NCBI GenBank assembly: GCA_006218035.1
Contig: VBWC01000011.1
Span: 1 to 64,000, forward strand
DNA from: Gammaproteobacteria bacterium
GTDB lineage: Bacteria; Pseudomonadota; Gammaproteobacteria; VBWC01
Direction of reading: 5' to 3'
DNA length: 64,000 bases
Shown here: one piece after another, positions 43,305-62,376 of the stretch
How positions within the stretch are numbered: position 1 is the first letter of the stretch
Layout: each line of letters starts with the position of its first letter
The notes under the pieces: generated by a model
Told to the model about the DNA's origin: nothing
What the model saw: the letters and a program-made list of their open reading frames with translations, nothing else
Database searches by the model: none
Program-made: the position numbers and the translations under genes

Positions 43305-45731
43305 TCAAAAAAGCTGCTCGGGCATGCCGCTAAACCCGGTCGCGCCTGAATCCTTTGCCGCAGCGGGCCCTGTCTGAGACTTGGGAACGTTGTCCGCTGG
43401 AAACGTCTCATAAATCGCTTTCTTGTTGTCGGTTCCGGCGAGCAGGCCGGTATCTGCGTCAATACGAACGGTAACCAGCCCCGGGGGCCGTTCGATCGTG
43501 CGCTCAGCAGAATCCTGCAGCGCCACCTTCATAAAACCGATCCACATCGGTAGCGCCGCGCGGCCACCGGTTTCCGTACTACCAAGTGACCTCGCCTGAT
43601 CGAAACCGACCCAGCAGATGGTCACAATATCCGAGTTGAATCCGGCGAACCAGGCATCATGCGCTTCATTGGTCGTGCCCGTCTTGCCCGCGAGATCATG
43701 ACGATTCAGTTGCCGCGCCCGTCGGGCCGTACCTTCCTGAATAACGTCCCGCATCATGCTGGTCATCATGTAGGTATTTTGGGCGGTAATCACGCGCGGC
43801 GCCGGCCGTATCAGCGGTTTTGATTCGTCTGGCGGAACTTGCCCGATACCGGTATCAACATTCGGCGCATTCTCATTGCAGTCAGGGCAGACCTGTAACG
43901 GATTTGGCTGCATCACGATATTTCCGCCGATATCTTCCATGCGGTCGACAAAGTACGGACTGATCAGGTGCCCTCCGTTGGCGAACGTCGCGTACGCCCT
44001 GCCCAGATCGAGCGGTGTTATTGCAGCACTGCCCAGTGCCAGCGATAGATTGCGAGGCAACTCATCTTTATTGAACGCGAAACGGGAAAGATAATCTACG
44101 GCATATGGAATCCCGATCGCGCGTAACAGGCGCACGGATACCAGATTTCTAGACTCGGTCAACGCGACGCGTAAGCGCGTCGGCCCTAAAAATTTTCCGC
44201 TGTAGTTTTCCGGGCGCCAGAAGCTTTCCAGTGTCGAGTCTTCAAAAACGACAGGCGCGTCATTGATGAGTGATGCCGGCGTGAAGCCCTTTTCCAGTGC
44301 GGCGGAGTAAATAAACGGCTTCAGCGCAGAGCCAGCCTGGCGTTTTGCCTGAATGACGCGATTAAACTTGCTGCGCTGGAAATCGAAACCGCCAGCGAGC
44401 GCGACTATCGCACCGTTATTCGGGTTGATGGACACCAAAGCGCCCTCAACCGTTGGTATCTGAGCGAGGCGCCACTGATTGTCGGGTAACGCCACCAAGC
44501 GGACAATATCGCCCTTGTGGAGAATATCGCCAGCGTTCTGCGGTGCCTTGCCTACGCGATCGTCGTCGATATACGGGCGAGCCCAGGAAAGTTGATCCCA
44601 TCCTACCTCGACCGATCGCCCATCCCGCGTGTACGCGACGATTGATTGCTCGTTAACTCGCGTGACGATGGCCGGTAACAGATTTCCGACCCGGGGATAC
44701 CCGGCGAGGATGTTCTGCCACGGTTGTTCATTGGTATCCTCGCCAAGCTCTACGTGACCCTCGGGTCCACGATAGCCATGGCGGGCATCATACTCAATCA
44801 GGGCGCCACGTAACGTGTTGTTCGCGGCCCGTTGCAGGTTGGCGCTTACGGTCGTAAAGACGTTATAGCCATTAACATACGCGTCCTCGCCATAAATGCT
44901 CACGAGCTGCGCGCGTACCATTTCCGCGACATACGGTGCATTGACTTCGATGTCGAGGCCATGATGTTTCGCAGTGACGGGTTCGCCACTCGCCATCTCG
45001 TAAACCTCGTTACTTATGTAGTTAAGTTCCCGCATACGTACCAGCACATAGTTTCGGCGAGAAATCGCCCGCGCCGGATTTGCCAGCGGGTTATAGGATG
45101 ACGGGGCTTTCGGCAGGCCGGCTATCATCGCCACTTGCGCAACACTGAGCCGATCGAGCGTCGTACCGTAATAAATCTGGGCGGCAGCGGCAACGCCGTA
45201 GGCACGTTTGCCCAAGTATATTTTGTTCAGGTAAAGCTCAAGAATCTCCTCTTTGGATAATTCCTGCTCAATCTTGAGCGCGAGGAAAATTTCGTTAAGC
45301 TTGCGCAGGTAGGTTTTTTCGTTGGTCAGAAAAAAATTACGGGCCACCTGCATGGTGATCGTACTGCCGCCCTGGCGCTTTTCGCCGGTGCGCATAAGTT
45401 CGAACATAGCCCGCAGAATACCCTGATAATCCACGCCGGGATGTTTAAAGAAGCGGTCGTCCTCAGCCGCCAGCACGGCCTTGATCATTAACTCTGGAAT
45501 TTCGCGATAAGATACGGGGGTGCGCTTCATCTCGCCGAATTCCGCGATGAGCTGACCTTCCCGGCTGAACACGCGCAATGGCACCTGCAAACGCACATCC
45601 CGGAGGCTCTCAGCCGAGGGTAACGAAGGTACGATGTACAGATACGCCGCAAATGTCATGATTGCACCGACGGCAGAAAGAATTACCAGCGTATACAGGC
45701 CCGCGCGTGCGATTCTGACTAAAGAGTTCAT
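43305..45731 (-). CDS. mrcA: Penicillin-binding protein 1A (bifunctional glycosyltransferase/transpeptidase)
   Basis: AEDDRFFKHPGVDYQGILRA, GGSTITMQVARNFFL, KRQAGSALKPFIYSAAL, AGKTGTTNEAHDAWFAGF. Confidence 0.97.
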   Translation of the reverse strand: MNSLVRIARAGLYTLVILSAVGAIMTFAAYLYIVPSLPSAESLRDVRLQVPLRVFSREGQLIAEFGEMKRTPVSYREIPELMIKAVLAAEDDRFFKHPGVDYQGILRAMFELMRTGEKRQGGSTITMQVARNFFLTNEKTYLRKLNEIFLALKIEQELSKEEILELYLNKIYLGKRAYGVAAAAQIYYGTTLDRLSVAQVAMIAGLPKAPSSYNPLANPARAISRRNYVLVRMRELNYISNEVYEMASGEPVTAKHHGLDIEVNAPYVAEMVRAQLVSIYGEDAYVNGYNVFTTVSANLQRAANNTLRGALIEYDARHGYRGPEGHVELGEDTNEQPWQNILAGYPRVGNLLPAIVTRVNEQSIVAYTRDGRSVEVGWDQLSWARPYIDDDRVGKAPQNAGDILHKGDIVRLVALPDNQWRLAQIPTVEGALVSINPNNGAIVALAGGFDFQRSKFNRVIQAKRQAGSALKPFIYSAALEKGFTPASLINDAPVVFEDSTLESFWRPENYSGKFLGPTRLRVALTESRNLVSVRLLRAIGIPYAVDYLSRFAFNKDELPRNLSLALGSAAITPLDLGRAYATFANGGHLISPYFVDRMEDIGGNIVMQPNPLQVCPDCNENAPNVDTGIGQVPPDESKPLIRPAPRVITAQNTYMMTSMMRDVIQEGTARRARQLNRHDLAGKTGTTNEAHDAWFAGFNSDIVTICWVGFDQARSLGSTETGGRAALPMWIGFMKVALQDSAERTIERPPGLVTVRIDADTGLLAGTDNKKAIYETFPADNVPKSQTGPAAAKDSGATGFSGMPEQLF

Positions 45732-45864
45732 TTCAGTCGGTAACTGTGATCTGGTTCAAAGGTTTGATTTCTAATGTTTAGTATAAAATTTCCGATAACG
45801 AGAAACGAATTCGCGGGTGGCAGAGAAAAATAACATCGGGAAACGCAAACTTATTGTGTTTTAA

Positions 45865-47651
<1,787 letters not shown>

Positions 47652-47657
47652 GCGACC

Positions 47658-48242
47658 ATGAAACTTTCGGATTTACAGAACCTGGATTTCAGCGATGTCG
47701 GCGGTTGGCCGCTGGCAGCGAAAGCTGCGGCGATACTGGCGATATCTGTAGCGGTGCTTGCGGCAGGCTTCTGGTTCGATACCCGCACACAGCTGGAGGA
47801 TCTTGACAGACTGCGCGCCGAAGAGCCGCAGTTCAAGCAGACGTTCGAGTCGCGGCAGAACAAGGCGGCCAATCTCGATCAATACAAGTCTCAAATGGAG
47901 GAAATGGAGCGTTCGTTCGGTGCGATGCTGCGGCAGTTGCCAAGTAAAACCGAGGTCGCGGAATTGCTGGTGGACATCTCTCAGGCGGGACTGGCGAACG
48001 GACTGCAGTTCGAATACTTTAAACCGCAGGAAGAAAAACCCGCGGAATTTTATGCGGAGTTACCAATCACGATTCGCGTGACTGGCAATTATCATGAGTT
48101 CGGTAAATTCGTCGGCGATATCGCTGCCTTGCCACGTATCGTCACACTGCATGATTTTTCGATTACGCCGTCGGGCGACAAGCTGGTGATGGACGTGACG
48201 GCAAAGACCTATCGTTATCTCGAGGTCGACGGCAGTCAATAA
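47658..48242 (+). CDS. pilO: Type IV pilus assembly protein PilO
   Basis: Operon position; FEYFKPQEEKPAEFYAELPITIRVTGNYHEFGKFVGDIAALPRIVTLHDF. Confidence 0.95.
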   Translation: MKLSDLQNLDFSDVGGWPLAAKAAAILAISVAVLAAGFWFDTRTQLEDLDRLRAEEPQFKQTFESRQNKAANLDQYKSQMEEMERSFGAMLRQLPSKTEVAELLVDISQAGLANGLQFEYFKPQEEKPAEFYAELPITIRVTGNYHEFGKFVGDIAALPRIVTLHDFSITPSGDKLVMDVTAKTYRYLEVDGSQ

Positions 48243-48291
48243 TAGAGCAAAAACCGGTGCGGGATAATTCCGAGTCATTGTAACGGACAAA

Positions 48292-48855
48292 ATGATTGAC
48301 GATATGTTGACGGTAACTAAGGGAATCAAACGTGGCGCATTAACGTTCGCGATAGCGCTCGTTTTGCTAACCGGGTTGACTGCTTGCAGCAGCGACAACC
48401 TGGGTGATTTGCGTTCCTATATAGATGAGGTCAAGGCCAGAAAAGGTGGCAGGATCGACCCGGTTCCCGAGTTCAGGCCTTTTGAAACCGCCGCGTATGG
48501 TCTGGAAGGACAGCGCGACCCGTTCACGCCATCGGTGCTGAGAAAGCCGGATCAGGTAGCGGCGAGCACCGGTCAGGGCCTGCAACCTGACTTGACCCGG
48601 CGCAAGGAGGCGCTCGAGGATTTTCCGCTCGATTCGCTGAAAATGGCGGGCGTGCTTGAGTCCGGAAATCAGCGATGGGCGATTATTACAGCTCCTGACG
48701 GTGTTATATACCGCGTCAGGAACGGCAACTATATCGGGCAAAACAACGGCAAAATTGTCGAAGTGACCGAACAAAAAATGTCAGTCACCGAAATTGTGCC
48801 TGATGGCTTAGGCGGATGGCGCATTCGTGAGTCCACGGTGGCGTTGATCCAATAA
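48292..48855 (+). CDS. pilP: Type IV pilus assembly lipoprotein PilP
   Basis: Lipobox LTACSS; DLRSYIDEVKARKGGRIDPVPEF; QRDPFTPS; GNYIGQNNGKIVEV. Confidence 0.95.
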   Translation: MIDDMLTVTKGIKRGALTFAIALVLLTGLTACSSDNLGDLRSYIDEVKARKGGRIDPVPEFRPFETAAYGLEGQRDPFTPSVLRKPDQVAASTGQGLQPDLTRRKEALEDFPLDSLKMAGVLESGNQRWAIITAPDGVIYRVRNGNYIGQNNGKIVEVTEQKMSVTEIVPDGLGGWRIRESTVALIQ

Positions 48856-48876
48856 TCCCAGCGAGGTCAAAGAATA

Positions 48877-51024
48877 ATGTGGACGAGTAACATGCTACCG
48901 ATCGCTTTAAACTCATCAGCGCAGCGCGATAAAGCGAGGCTCGTGACCAGGCAAATAACCTGGTTGCTGGTATCTTTTGTGTTGCTGGTGACTTCAAACG
49001 GGATATTCGCCGCCGAGGGGGATGCGACGTCTACCGCCGGACGCTCGCTTAAGAGCATTTCGTATTCATCTTTGGGTGGAGATCGCGTCCAGATCAAGTT
49101 GACATTCTCGGGCGCTGCGCCCGAGCCGGTTAGTTTTACCGTCGATAATCCGGCGAGAATAGCCCTTGATTTGCCGGATACCGCGAGCGCGATACCAAAG
49201 AAGGCACAGGATATATCGATGGGAGTTGCCCAAAGCATCAGTGCCGTCGAGGTCAAAGGCCGTACCCGGGTGGTGTTGAATCTGGTGGAGCTTGTTCCTT
49301 ATCGGGCGCACGTCGAAGGCAATGATTTATTTCTGACGCTGGAAAGTGGATCGTTAGGGCAGCAGAAGATCCAGGGTGCGCCGGTGGCCGCTGCCGCCAT
49401 GGCAAAGCGTGGTGATACGACGCAAAGCATCTCCAAAATTGACTTTCGTCGTGGTAAGGACGGGGCCGGCCAGGTGCTGGTGTCCGTGTCTGACCCCGCG
49501 GTTAATATCGATGTCAGACAACAGTCGAACCGCGTGATTATTGACCTGCCGGGCGTTACGTTGCCGGACGCCCTGCTACAGCGTTTTGACGTAGTTGATT
49601 TTGCGACCCCCGTGCAAACCATGGACGTGACCCGGCTTCCCGATAAGGTTCGGGTTGTGATTACTGCCACCGGCGATTTCGAATATCTGGCGTATCAGAC
49701 TGACAAGCTGTTGACCGTTGAATTACGCAAGGTTTCGAAGGAAGCGGCGGCAGCACTTTCTGCGGAAAAAGAATATACGGGCCAGCGTCTGACGTTCAAT
49801 TTCCAAAGTATCGAGATTCGCGCCGTTCTGCAGCTGATCGCCGATTTCACTGACCGGAATCTGGTCGCCAGCGACAGCGTTCAGGGCACGATCACGCTGC
49901 GCCTGAAGAACGTACCATGGGACCAGTCGTTGGATATTATTCTGAAAACCAAAGGTTTGGCGATGCGCGAAACCGGTAACGTAATGCTGGTTGCACCAGC
50001 GGCGGAGCTGGCTACCATCCTGCAACAGGAACAGAAGGTGGCCGAAGCGGCACCCCTGAAGTCGGAGCTGATTCAGATCAATTACGCGAAGGCGTCGGAA
50101 ATTGCGGGACTGCTGCGGTCGGAAAGCAGCTCTGTCATGTCGGCGCGGGGTAGCATTGCGATCGATGAGCGGACCAACACCCTGATTGTGCAAGACACCA
50201 CTGACAAGATTGAGGAGATGCGCCAGCTGGTTGCCAAGCTCGATATTCCGGTACGGCAGGTGCTCATTGAATCACGTATTGTTATTGCGAATAACGACTT
50301 CAACAAGGAGCTGGGAATAAGGTTTGGCGGCTCGGCTGTGAACACAACCAGCAGCGGCGCGAATGTGGCGACCGCGGGAAATATCGGCGCCTCCGCGTCG
50401 GCAGCAGCACTTAACGCGCCTGTTGGCGGCATGAACGTTAATCTGCCGGTGGCTTCGCCCTCAGGCTCAATTGCGCTGTCAGTGCTCGATACGAAGTATC
50501 TGCTGGATCTTGAGCTCTCGGCACTTCAAGCGGAAGGCAGGGGCGAGATCATCTCCAGCCCGCGTGTAATTACCGCAAATCAAAAAGAAGCGACCATCCA
50601 GCAAGGTGTGGAGATTCCGTATCAAGAGGCTTCATCGAGTGGCGCGACGTCGGTCTCGTTCAAATCCGCAGTACTCAGTCTGCAGGTAACGCCGCAAATA
50701 ACACCGGACGACCGTATCATCCTGGACCTGACGGTGCATAAAGATAGCGTTGGTGAAATATTCACGGTTGCGAATGGGAGCGGTGTTCCCAGCATCGACA
50801 CGCGCCAGGTGGTGACACAGGTGCTTGTCAACAATGGTGAAACCGTTGTTCTCGGTGGTGTCTACGAGCAGCAGCGGCGGACCGACACGACAAAAGTCCC
50901 GTTTTTTGGCGACCTGCCGATTATCGGCGCGCTGTTCAGAAGGACCGGGAACATCGATGACAAGGAAGAATTACTAATCTTCGTGACGCCGAAGATCCTG
51001 AAGGAAAATCTGACCACTAAATAG
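48877..51024 (+). CDS. pilQ: Type IV pilus secretin PilQ
   Basis: AMIN-like N-term, secretin/TonB N-terminal FNFQSIEIRAVLQLIADFTDRNLV, secretin domain VPFFGDLPIIGALFRRTG. Confidence 0.97.
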   Translation: MWTSNMLPIALNSSAQRDKARLVTRQITWLLVSFVLLVTSNGIFAAEGDATSTAGRSLKSISYSSLGGDRVQIKLTFSGAAPEPVSFTVDNPARIALDLPDTASAIPKKAQDISMGVAQSISAVEVKGRTRVVLNLVELVPYRAHVEGNDLFLTLESGSLGQQKIQGAPVAAAAMAKRGDTTQSISKIDFRRGKDGAGQVLVSVSDPAVNIDVRQQSNRVIIDLPGVTLPDALLQRFDVVDFATPVQTMDVTRLPDKVRVVITATGDFEYLAYQTDKLLTVELRKVSKEAAAALSAEKEYTGQRLTFNFQSIEIRAVLQLIADFTDRNLVASDSVQGTITLRLKNVPWDQSLDIILKTKGLAMRETGNVMLVAPAAELATILQQEQKVAEAAPLKSELIQINYAKASEIAGLLRSESSSVMSARGSIAIDERTNTLIVQDTTDKIEEMRQLVAKLDIPVRQVLIESRIVIANNDFNKELGIRFGGSAVNTTSSGANVATAGNIGASASAAALNAPVGGMNVNLPVASPSGSIALSVLDTKYLLDLELSALQAEGRGEIISSPRVITANQKEATIQQGVEIPYQEASSSGATSVSFKSAVLSLQVTPQITPDDRIILDLTVHKDSVGEIFTVANGSGVPSIDTRQVVTQVLVNNGETVVLGGVYEQQRRTDTTKVPFFGDLPIIGALFRRTGNIDDKEELLIFVTPKILKENLTTK

Positions 51025-51162
51025 TTGAAAGGGAGATTGCAAAATCCCGCTTCCGGTGCCCCGGCGCGAGGGGCGCATGGGCGGTCAGTGATTTCGATGG
51101 TGAAATTGCCAGTGGCCGCTTTTATATTGCTTTAAACTGCCGGCACTATAAGATTCGCGGCG

Positions 51163-51705
51163 ATGGCAGGATCTATTAACATTTTTCTTATCGGTCCGAT
51201 GGGGGTTGGCAAAACTACTATCGGCCGCAAACTCGCCAAGGCGTTGAAGCTGGAGTTCGTTGACAGCGATCACGAGATCGAGCAACGGACCGGTGCCGAT
51301 ATTCCGTGGATATTCGATATCGAAGGCGAAGCGGGATTTCGCAAACGCGAGCGCGAGGTCATCAATGATCTGACGCGCCGTGACGGCATCGTGCTCGCCA
51401 CTGGCGGCGGTGCGGTGCTCGACAAGCGCAATCGGCGTCGGCTGGCGGAGCGCGGCATCGTGATTTATCTCCAGGCCGACATCGAGCGCCTGCTTACCCG
51501 TACAGCGCGTGATAAAACCCGGCCGTTATTGCGCACCGACGACCAACGTAGCCGCCTTGAAGACATCATAACGTTGCGTGATCCGCTGTATCGCGAGATT
51601 GCCGACGAAATCATCAGTACCGACAAATGCACGGTGCCGATGGCTGTTCGGACCATCCAGTCCAAACTGGAATCCCTGGCCGAGAAGAAGCGTCTCAACG
51701 CGTAG
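51163..51705 (+). CDS. aroK: Shikimate kinase
   Basis: [57 protein letters not shown]. Confidence 0.97.
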   Translation: MAGSINIFLIGPMGVGKTTIGRKLAKALKLEFVDSDHEIEQRTGADIPWIFDIEGEAGFRKREREVINDLTRRDGIVLATGGGAVLDKRNRRRLAERGIVIYLQADIERLLTRTARDKTRPLLRTDDQRSRLEDIITLRDPLYREIADEIISTDKCTVPMAVRTIQSKLESLAEKKRLNA

Positions 51706-51806
51706 CCGCCGCGGCTGCCTGGTGTATCGGTCTCGCCAAAGTTTGCGTTTTATCTGCCCAGTTCATACCATCACCGGATGTTCCGGAATCCTGTCGATCA
51801 CGCGCC

Positions 51807-52886
51807 ATGAAGACGTTACAAGTCGATCTCGGGGCGCGTAGTTATCCGATCCATATTGGCCGACGCCTGCTGGGCAGTGAGCCTTTGCTGTCGCCGCATA
51901 TCGTCGGCCCGCAGGTCATGATCGTCAGCAACGAGACCATCGCGCCGTTGTACCTGGACAAGGTGCTTGCCGGCCTGGCGAATTATCAATGCCATGCCCA
52001 TGTGCTTCCCGACGGCGAGCAGTATAAGACGCTGGATGTTCTAAAGACGATTTTCGACGAGCTGCTGGGGCGGCGTTTTGACCGGACCGCCACGTTGGTG
52101 GCGCTGGGCGGCGGTGTGATCGGCGACATGACCGGTTTTGCGGCAGCGTGCTTCCAGCGTGGTGTGCCGTTCCTGCAAATCCCGACGACATTGCTTGCCC
52201 AGGTCGATTCTTCCGTCGGTGGCAAGACAGGCGTCAATCATCCGCTCGGCAAGAACATGATTGGCGCGTTCTATCAGCCACGTTGCGTCGTCATCGACAC
52301 GGACACATTGAGTACGCTCGACGACCGCCAGTTACGGGCTGGACTCGCGGAGGTGATCAAGTACGGCATTATCCGCGACCCGGCGCTTTTCACCTGGCTG
52401 GAGCACAATATCGGTAGTCTGCTGGCCCGCGATGCGTCGGCCCTTGCCCATGCGATTGAGCAATCCTGTCGCAACAAGGCGGAAGTCGTGGTGCTTGATG
52501 AACGCGAAGGCGGGTTGCGGGCGATTCTGAACCTCGGTCACACATTCGGTCATGCGATTGAAACAGCGATGGACTATCAGGGCTGGCTACACGGCGAGGC
52601 GGTGGCGGCGGGCATGAACATGGCTGCCGACCTGTCGGCGCGGCTCGGTTGGCTGGCAGCGTCCGACCAGAAGCGCATCGCCGCGTTGCTCGAAAAGGCC
52701 GGTCTGCCATTGGTACCGCCGCCGCTCCCGCGCGATCGGATCATCGAATTGATGGCGGTCGACAAAAAGGTCCAGCAGGGCCGGCTCAGGCTGGTGCTGT
52801 TGAAGGGGATAGGCGAGGCCGTGGTTACCGCGGAGTATGGTGTCGATCACTTGCGCGCAACACTGGCAACGTATTTCGAGGCCTGA
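51807..52886 (+). CDS. aroB: 3-dehydroquinate synthase
   Basis: [82 protein letters not shown]. Confidence 0.97.
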   Translation: MKTLQVDLGARSYPIHIGRRLLGSEPLLSPHIVGPQVMIVSNETIAPLYLDKVLAGLANYQCHAHVLPDGEQYKTLDVLKTIFDELLGRRFDRTATLVALGGGVIGDMTGFAAACFQRGVPFLQIPTTLLAQVDSSVGGKTGVNHPLGKNMIGAFYQPRCVVIDTDTLSTLDDRQLRAGLAEVIKYGIIRDPALFTWLEHNIGSLLARDASALAHAIEQSCRNKAEVVVLDEREGGLRAILNLGHTFGHAIETAMDYQGWLHGEAVAAGMNMAADLSARLGWLAASDQKRIAALLEKAGLPLVPPPLPRDRIIELMAVDKKVQQGRLRLVLLKGIGEAVVTAEYGVDHLRATLATYFEA

Positions 52887-52960
52887 ACATCGCGTGCGGA
52901 GTACTGTCGGCCGGAGTGGCCGGTCTGCCGAATAAAGGCGGTTTTTCAAGGCGCGAAGAC

Positions 52961-54139
52961 ATGGGTGACAAACCGACCGTTCAATCACTGCCGACGCTGG
53001 CGCCCTACGCGGCGGATCCGCTGAGAACACGTGGCCGGCGCTTCAGCGAGCCGCCGCCGGCGTATCGCAACGAATACCAGCGCGATCGCGATCGCGTCGT
53101 ACACTCGGCCGGGTTCCGCCGCCTCGAGTACAAGACGCAGGTGTTTGTCAATCACGAAGGCGATCTGTTTCGTACGCGGCTGACCCATTCGATCGAGGTC
53201 GCCCAGATCGGGCGGGCGATTGCGCGCACGTTGCGGTTGAATGAGGATCTGACAGAAGCGATAGCGCTGGCGCATGATCTTGGCCACACCCCGTTCGGCC
53301 ATGCGGGCCAGGGTGCGTTAAACGAATGCATGCGTGAATTCGGCGGGTTCGAACACAATCTTCAGTCGCTGCGCGTCGTTGACGTGCTTGAGGAGCGGTA
53401 TGCCGAGTTCGAGGGTCTAAACCTGACGTTCGAGGCGCGCGAGGGCATCCTCAAGCATTGTTCGCCGAAGAGTGCCCGCGAACTCGGCGAGCTCGGTGAG
53501 CGCTTTCTCAACTCGCGGCAGCCGGGGCTGGAGGCGCAGCTTGCCAATCTGGCCGACGAAATCGCCTACAACAATCATGACATCGACGACGGGCTGCGTT
53601 CGGGTCTGATTACCGTCGATGAGTTGCGTGACGTCGATTTGTTCGCGGAACAGTTCCGCGAGGTTCGCAACAGCTATCCCGCACTGTCCGAGCGGCGCTC
53701 GATACATGAGGTTGTGCGGCGCATGATCAATCGCCAGGTGGTGGACCTGACCGAAACCAGCCGGGCGCAGCTGCTCACGGCCGCCCTGGACGACAGCGAT
53801 GCCGCCCGCGCCCTCACCGAGCCGCTGATCGGCTTCAGCGCGCCGATGTGGCAGCAGAATCGTGTGTTGAAACAGTTTCTGCGCAAGCATCTTTACCAGC
53901 ATTACCGGGTTTGCCGGATGACCGCAAAGGCCGAGCAGGTCATTCGCCGGCTGTTTGACGCGTTTTTCGGTCAGCCGCGGCTATTGCCGCCGGAGGCGGC
54001 GCAAAAGGCGCGCAAGTACGAAGCCGCCGACGGCGAGACCGGGCGGGCGCGGGCCATTGCCGATTACATTGCCGGGATGACCGACCGTTACGCGATCGGC
54101 GAGTACCAGCGGCTGTTCGATCCGTCGCAGCTGGCCTGA
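52961..54139 (+). CDS. dgt: dGTP triphosphohydrolase-like HD-domain protein
   Basis: [63 protein letters not shown]; start at MGDKPTVQ. Confidence 0.94.
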   Translation: MGDKPTVQSLPTLAPYAADPLRTRGRRFSEPPPAYRNEYQRDRDRVVHSAGFRRLEYKTQVFVNHEGDLFRTRLTHSIEVAQIGRAIARTLRLNEDLTEAIALAHDLGHTPFGHAGQGALNECMREFGGFEHNLQSLRVVDVLEERYAEFEGLNLTFEAREGILKHCSPKSARELGELGERFLNSRQPGLEAQLANLADEIAYNNHDIDDGLRSGLITVDELRDVDLFAEQFREVRNSYPALSERRSIHEVVRRMINRQVVDLTETSRAQLLTAALDDSDAARALTEPLIGFSAPMWQQNRVLKQFLRKHLYQHYRVCRMTAKAEQVIRRLFDAFFGQPRLLPPEAAQKARKYEAADGETGRARAIADYIAGMTDRYAIGEYQRLFDPSQLA

Positions 54140-54219
54140 CGCCTATGTCAGCGACGACATGAACCAATCGGATAAATTGTGGTTAAATCATTGTTTAGCG
54201 ACTAGCTGTCAACCAGAGC

Positions 54220-54474
54220 ATGCGCATCTACATGCAGATACCGGCGGATGATCAGCACTCCCCCCGTTTTTACCATTTGCTGCTGCAACCGGACCTGTTG
54301 GGCGGGTGGACGCTGGTGCGCGAGTGGGGCGTGCAGGGGGCGGCGGGGCGCATAAAGAAATCCTATTTCGAAACGCGCGAGCATGCGCAAGCAGCATTGG
54401 TCAACGCGCGCGATGCGCAACTCGGCAAGGGTTACCGGGTCGTGTTTGTTCAGGGGCAGGAGCAATCGCTATGA
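54220..54474 (+). CDS. Small standalone WGR-domain protein
   Basis: 84 aa; FYHLLLQPDLLGGWTLVREWGVQGAAGRIKKSYFETREHAQAALVNARDAQLGKGYRVV; ATGA overlap with the downstream damX-like gene. Confidence 0.85.
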   Translation: MRIYMQIPADDQHSPRFYHLLLQPDLLGGWTLVREWGVQGAAGRIKKSYFETREHAQAALVNARDAQLGKGYRVVFVQGQEQSL

Positions 54475-56246
54475 AAAAACGTGGCGCGCCGGACGAGCCG
54501 GACTACATCGTCAACCTCTCGTCTCTCGAGCATGGCCGCGAGCCTTTCGCGGAGACCATTGACGACGAACTGTTTTGTTTTGACTCAGGCCGCAATCAGC
54601 GACTGAATCTATTGCTGCATCTGGCGCCGTACAGTGAGCTGCTGCTCGTCACCGGCGAGCCTGGTAGCGGCAAGACCAGCCTGTTGCGCCAATTCGCATT
54701 GCGTGCCGCCAGCCGCTGGAAAATCGCCCGGGTGGTTGCCGATGCGACGATGAGTGTCGGGATGCTGGTACGGCGCATCTGTGACGAAGCCGGCGTTGTC
54801 CTGAACGACGTCGGTGAGGAACCGGTCACGCTGCTGGCCGACCATATACACCTGCTCGGGTTGGGCGACAAGTCACTCATTCTGATCATTGATGATGCGC
54901 ACGAACTCGCCGGCGAGGCCCTGGCGATCATCGATCAACTGCTCACGGTATCGGATTCCTGCGGCCGGCCGTTGACGGTGATACTGTCCGGAGGGCCGCA
55001 GACGCAAGACCTGATTAATCATCCTGATCGCAAGACGCTCGCCAGGCGTTGTTCTCATACGCTCGATCTCCCGCCATTAACGGAACAAGAAACCGGCGAC
55101 TACGTCCGGCACCGGCTGACGGTCTGCGGATACGATCCAGCCGCCTTGTCGACGGCGACGATCAGGAAGATACATAAAGCGTCGGGCGGCGTTCCCGCGC
55201 GCATCAATCAATTTGCCGGTGCAGAGCTCGCAAAACTGGACAACATGCCGCTGGGGCTGGTCCGGCGTACGGTGGCTACGCCGCGCCGCGCATTTGGCCG
55301 TTTCCATTGGCTGGCGCTCGCGGCCGTGCTGGTGGTGGCGTTCTTTTACTGGCCGAAGGGTGTCGACGAGCCGCCATCGCCGCCGGCCAGCACCGCGCGC
55401 ATGCCGGAACAGGCGCGGGTCGAACGCCCGGGTAGCGCGCCGGTCGTCGCGGATCGGGATCAACCGGTCGCGGCGCAACCGCCTGACCCATTGACGGCCG
55501 CTGGCGACGCCGATAGTGCAGCCGCGACCGCCGGGGAAGATATTCTTGTCGAAGTACCACCGGCGGTTGAAGTAACGGCCGTGTCCGAGGCAGAGCCGCT
55601 TGACCCCGTCGAGATCACGCCGGAACCGGTGTCGCCGCCACCGCCGGAGGTCGCGGCAGCGCCGCTAATGGCGAGCAGCGAAACCGCGGCGGCGACGGAG
55701 CCAGGTGTACCGCAGCCAGCGGTTCGCCAGCCGTCCGTTCCAACCGTTACCGAACCCGCGATCCCGGCACCGACCGCAGTCGTCACGGCAGCCGCGCCGG
55801 TCACGCAAGCGCCCGCAATACCCGATACGGTACCCGCGCTGCAGGGCGCGATACCCGAGCCATCCGGGGCAAGGACCGAGAAACCCGCTGTTACCGTCGC
55901 ATCGCCGGAGCCGCCGCGTTCGGCCACGGCAGGAGCGCCGAACCGCGAGGCCTGGCTGTTACAGCAGCTGCCGGGCCACTTCACACTGCAACTGATGTCA
56001 TCGGGTAAAGAAGCGTCGATTATCAGTTTTATCAAAAAACGCCGGCTGGAATCCGATACGGCCTATTTCCGTACACTACGTAACGGCAAAGACTGGTATG
56101 CGGTGGTGTACTCGATATATCCGTCACTCGACGCGGCCGTCGCTGCGGCGGGCCAACTGCCCGACAGCCTGTCCGACATCAAACCCTGGGTCCGGGGCAT
56201 GGATAGTATCCACGCCGATATTACGGCGGCGGGCCCGGCAAGATAG
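54471..56246 (+). CDS. damX: DamX-like protein: ExeA-type AAA ATPase, TM, Pro/Ala-rich linker, C-terminal SPOR domain
   Basis: LLVTGEPGSGKTSLLRQFAL, LILIIDDAHELA; FHWLALAAVLVVAFFYW TM; HFTLQLMSSGKEASIISFIKKRRLESDTAYFRTLRNGKDWYAVVYSIYPSLDAAVAAAGQLP. Confidence 0.9.
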   Translation: MKKRGAPDEPDYIVNLSSLEHGREPFAETIDDELFCFDSGRNQRLNLLLHLAPYSELLLVTGEPGSGKTSLLRQFALRAASRWKIARVVADATMSVGMLVRRICDEAGVVLNDVGEEPVTLLADHIHLLGLGDKSLILIIDDAHELAGEALAIIDQLLTVSDSCGRPLTVILSGGPQTQDLINHPDRKTLARRCSHTLDLPPLTEQETGDYVRHRLTVCGYDPAALSTATIRKIHKASGGVPARINQFAGAELAKLDNMPLGLVRRTVATPRRAFGRFHWLALAAVLVVAFFYWPKGVDEPPSPPASTARMPEQARVERPGSAPVVADRDQPVAAQPPDPLTAAGDADSAAATAGEDILVEVPPAVEVTAVSEAEPLDPVEITPEPVSPPPPEVAAAPLMASSETAAATEPGVPQPAVRQPSVPTVTEPAIPAPTAVVTAAAPVTQAPAIPDTVPALQGAIPEPSGARTEKPAVTVASPEPPRSATAGAPNREAWLLQQLPGHFTLQLMSSGKEASIISFIKKRRLESDTAYFRTLRNGKDWYAVVYSIYPSLDAAVAAAGQLPDSLSDIKPWVRGMDSIHADITAAGPAR

Positions 56247-56433
56247 ATCACTCTATTGATCCCGGTGGCGATGCTCTAAAGGCATGAATTGGCATTAGAA
56301 AACATACGGTCGGCTGCGCCGTATCGACCACGCTGTCGATTGAGGCCGGCAGGATGTTTCGGTATACTCCTTCCCCCTTTTGCCACTGATTTATGGAGGC
56401 CAAAACGCTTCCAGGCTGTTGCATGGTCATGAC

Positions 56434-62363
<5,930 letters not shown>

Positions 62364-62376
62364 AAGGCAGGCTCCT

